A stretch of DNA of 64,000 nt from positions 54,759-118,758 of the forward strand of contig NZ_JAQBOF010000010.1 in assembly GCF_028288185.1 (NCBI RefSeq). Direction: 5' to 3'. Numbering within the stretch: position 1 is the stretch's first letter; each line of letters begins with the position of its first letter. The stretch is from Mucilaginibacter sp. GTDB taxonomy: Bacteria > Bacteroidota > Bacteroidia > Sphingobacteriales > Sphingobacteriaceae. Of this stretch, positions 61,748 through 64,000 are shown piece by piece. Made by a program: the position numbers and the translations under genes. The notes below the pieces were generated by a model, which saw only the letters and a list, made by a program, of their open reading frames with translations, did no database searches and had not been told where the DNA came from.

Positions 61748-62344
61748 ATGAAAATATTAATAATCGGTGCCACAGGTACCATCGGAAAACACATAACCGC
61801 TGCATTACAAAAAAATCATGAAGTAATTAAGGCCGGTTCAAAAAGCAGTGATATACAGGTAGACATATCATCAACCGAGTCGATAGAAAACTTTTACAAA
61901 CAGGTCGGGAAATTCGATGCCTTGATTTGCGCTGCCGGGGACGCGCAGTTCGGGCCTTTATCAAGTATGAAGGATGCTGATTTCAGGATTGGGGTTAACA
62001 GTAAATTGATGGGCCAGGTTAATCTGGTATTGATCGGTCAACATTACATTAATCCTAAAGGGTCGTTTACTTTAACATCAGGTTCATTAGCCGATGACCC
62101 GATTGTAATGGGAACAAACATCAGTACGATGAATGGAGCGATCAATGGATTTGTAAAAGGTGCGGCAATAGAGTTGGAGAACGGCGCGCGTATCAATGCG
62201 GTAGGTCCTGATATAGTTGAAGAATCCACAGCCTATTTTTCCTATTTCCCTGGACACGTTCCGGTTACCATGAGCCGGGTCGCACAGGCTTATGTCAAAA
62301 GCGTGCTGGGCGGGCAAACCGGTCAGATTTATAAAGTGTTGTAA
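61748..62344 (+). CDS. Short-chain dehydrogenase/reductase-like protein
   Basis: A 198-residue Rossmann-fold protein from ATG 61748. A TTG start 18 nt upstream is rejected. The N-terminal nucleotide motif GATGTIGKHI (about 7-16), ICAAGDAQFGPL and a later TLTSGSLADDP segment with the Ser are visible. The catalytic Tyr of classical SDRs is not clear (NISTMNGAINGFVKGA instead of YxxxK), so it may be an atypical SDR or NAD-binding protein. It is divergent from the HxlR gene. Confidence 0.82.
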   Translation: MKILIIGATGTIGKHITAALQKNHEVIKAGSKSSDIQVDISSTESIENFYKQVGKFDALICAAGDAQFGPLSSMKDADFRIGVNSKLMGQVNLVLIGQHYINPKGSFTLTSGSLADDPIVMGTNISTMNGAINGFVKGAAIELENGARINAVGPDIVEESTAYFSYFPGHVPVTMSRVAQAYVKSVLGGQTGQIYKVL

Positions 62345-62428
62345 CAGGCAATCAAAAATTAAAAATAATAAAAAGATAAAAATAGTTTGTGTTCAATAAA
62401 TGAATTAACAAACAAGTAAATAAATATT

Positions 62429-63085
62429 ATGAAAATACTCATTTTAGGGGCCACTGGCAGAACCGGTCGCCTTATCGTTGAAGAGGCACTAAAGCAAGAC
62501 TATGATTTAAATGTTTTGGTGCGAGATAAAAACAAAATATCCTTTAATTCAAAATCAATTAACGTATTTCAAGGAACACCTACCCACAGAGCGGATTTAG
62601 CGGCTGCAATGCAAGGCTGTGATCTGATAATAAGTGCTTTGGGTATCGTCAGAGCCTCAGATGCTCCTTGGTCTAAATTAATAACCGCCAAAAATTTCAT
62701 ATCTGAAAGCATTAAAAATGCGATAGCGGAAGCGGATCAGCAAAACGTAAAACGGTTAATTACTATTTCTGCGTGGGGTGTTGGGGAAACCAAAAAACAA
62801 ATCCCATTTTGGCTCAGATGGCTAATTAACTATACCAACATGGGCCCTGTTTACGCGGAACATGAAAAAGAGGAAAAACTATTAACAAATTCAGACTTAA
62901 ACTGGACGGCTGTACGGCCTGTTGCCTTAAATGATTCCGATAAGATAAAAACATTAAAAGTGAGTTTTAATAACTTCCCTAAACCAAGTTTATATATCAG
63001 CAGGCAAAGTGTGGCTAAATTCATTGTTAATATCGTGAAATCCAATAAGTACGATAGGAAAAGTCCAACTATTTCTGAAAATTAA
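62429..63085 (+). CDS. NAD(P)-binding oxidoreductase (NmrA/SDR a5-like)
   Basis: A 218-residue Rossmann-fold protein with GATGRTGRLIVEEAL (about 7-21), the LIISALGIVRASDAP segment, RLITISAWGVGETK and a C-terminal region after LNWTAVRPVALND. This fits atypical SDRs of the NmrA/BLVRB-like group that bind NAD(P)H. It lies 84 nt downstream of the SDR gene on the same strand and may share its regulation by the HxlR repressor. The substrate is unknown. Confidence 0.85.
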   Translation: MKILILGATGRTGRLIVEEALKQDYDLNVLVRDKNKISFNSKSINVFQGTPTHRADLAAAMQGCDLIISALGIVRASDAPWSKLITAKNFISESIKNAIAEADQQNVKRLITISAWGVGETKKQIPFWLRWLINYTNMGPVYAEHEKEEKLLTNSDLNWTAVRPVALNDSDKIKTLKVSFNNFPKPSLYISRQSVAKFIVNIVKSNKYDRKSPTISEN

Positions 63086-63120
63086 TGTGGGGGGGAGATG
63101 CAAGCACAAATTAGCACAGT

Positions 63121-64000
63121 ATGAAAGCAGTAAAAGTAATTGGATTTATCTTGTTAGGATTGTTGGTAGTAGTGGCTGCCACCGGCACTTATGTAAAGGT
63201 AGCGTTACCAGATATGGGCGAGGCACCTCAAATTAAAATAGAACGCACAGCAGAACGAATAAAACGCGGCGATTATTTAGCTAACCACGTTGCTGTTTGT
63301 ATGGACTGCCATAGCACCAAGGACGAGCGTTTGTACGGAGGCCCGGTGGTGGGCGGCTTCGGGGCCGGAGGTGAAAAATTTGATCAACAGATGGGCCTTC
63401 CCGGCAAATTTTATGCATCTAACATAACCCCTTATAAATTAAATAGTTGGACAGATGGAGAGTTTTTTCGGGCGTTAACTACGGGAGAGAACAAGTTTGG
63501 CAAAGCAATCTTTCCACTAATGCCATGGGATCATATCGGGCAAATGGATAAAGAGGATGTGTATAGTATTATTGCTTATTTGCGTTCCATTCCCGCAATA
63601 AAAAAGGACATACCAGCGTCAGAAATAGACTTTCCGGTCAATTTTATCATCAATACCATGCCGCATAAGGCAAGTTTGGGCAAGCTACCATCGGAAAATG
63701 ATACCATCAGGTACGGCGCTTACCTGGTTAACGCAGCGGCTTGTGTAGATTGTCATAGTAAAAGATACCATGGGGATATCCTCCCCGGGACAGAGTTTGG
63801 CGGTGGAATGGAATTTAAACAGCAGGGAGGTGTTGTACGTTCTGCAAATATCACACCAGATAAACTAACCGGTATTGGATCATGGAGTAAAGATATATTC
63901 ATTCAACGATTTAAAAGCTTTGAAGGTAAAGAAAAGCAAGCGGCTAAACTTAACCCCGGCGATCCACAAATACCAATGCCGTGGTATTTGTATGCTGGAA
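63121..64000 (+). CDS. Dihaem cytochrome c, membrane-anchored (truncated at window edge)
   Basis: The reading frame from ATG 63121 runs off the window, giving at least 293 residues. An N-terminal hydrophobic anchor (VIGFILLGLLVVVAA) is followed by two cytochrome c domains with CMDCH (haem 1, about residues 61-65) and CVDCH (haem 2, about 207-211). Such proteins donate or accept electrons at the periplasmic face, often with alcohol or aldehyde dehydrogenases. Context with the preceding oxidoreductases is suggestive only. It follows by 35 nt a gene on the same strand. Confidence 0.85.
   Translation, partial: MKAVKVIGFILLGLLVVVAATGTYVKVALPDMGEAPQIKIERTAERIKRGDYLANHVAVCMDCHSTKDERLYGGPVVGGFGAGGEKFDQQMGLPGKFYASNITPYKLNSWTDGEFFRALTTGENKFGKAIFPLMPWDHIGQMDKEDVYSIIAYLRSIPAIKKDIPASEIDFPVNFIINTMPHKASLGKLPSENDTIRYGAYLVNAAACVDCHSKRYHGDILPGTEFGGGMEFKQQGGVVRSANITPDKLTGIGSWSKDIFIQRFKSFEGKEKQAAKLNPGDPQIPMPWYLYAG

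Overview
The window looks like chromosomal DNA of a Bacteroidota bacterium of the family Sphingobacteriaceae, most likely Mucilaginibacter or a close relative such as Pedobacter. This rests on the many lineage-typical proteins (DUF3822 beside rsmD, a fused SpmAB-like membrane protein, a short ProS, long Lgt and PurC forms, GH92/GH59/DUF5703 hydrolases), AT-rich intergenic DNA, almost no Shine-Dalgarno sequences, and repeated TAnnTTTG boxes just upstream of starts, which is the known Bacteroidota -7 promoter element. No rRNA, CRISPR array, prophage or transposase gene was seen. There are two complete tRNA genes (Lys-CTT, Leu-CAA) and one decayed tRNA-Lys fragment.

Layout. 1-4.1 kb: purC, a STAS-domain protein, ribonuclease Z and a two-subunit 3-oxoacid CoA-transferase. 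4.1-8.8 kb (minus strand): uridine kinase, a LysM/double-psi-barrel protein, a Bacteroidota-specific protein, a FadL-like outer-membrane barrel and a lipoprotein. 8.9-11.8 kb: proS and a trans-sulfuration PLP enzyme, separated by a 28-bp-stem palindromic repeat. 11.8-13.8 kb: a probable relic island bracketed by tRNA-Lys 3'-half direct repeats, holding a PAS histidine kinase, a frameshifted small gene and other fragments. 13.9-24.6 kb: a GH43-type hydrolase, then housekeeping genes (ABC-F ATPase, pyrE, NUDIX, coaD, rsmD, DUF3822, a RecD-like helicase, a membrane histidine kinase). 24.8-33.5 kb: clpB, mtaB, lgt, gtrA-like, inositol monophosphatase, Nfu and purB. 33.6-41.7 kb: a TetR regulator with a TolC/adaptor/RND efflux operon, a DUF4126 protein and a second TetR regulator. 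41.9-46.9 kb: SpmAB-like protein, DinB, DUF3052, OsmC and metZ.

47.1-59.7 kb is a carbohydrate-degradation cluster: an MGH1-like glycosidase, GH59, a DUF5703 protein, DUF6282, GH92, an esterase and a BSP-type metallopeptidase. It has no SusC/SusD pair, so it is not a classical polysaccharide utilisation locus within this window. The last part carries a rifampin ADP-ribosyltransferase, hscB, tRNA-Leu, an HxlR regulator divergent from two Rossmann-fold oxidoreductases, and a truncated dihaem cytochrome c at the right edge.

I found no convincing new multi-gene system. The most unusual material is non-coding: an AGTGATTCA repeat/hairpin family at three distant loci, the tRNA-Lys-bracketed relic, a cluster of five small palindromes at 46.9-47.1 kb, a pair of near-identical terminators with compensatory changes, and the pyrE/NUDIX pair whose start codons overlap within one CATG.
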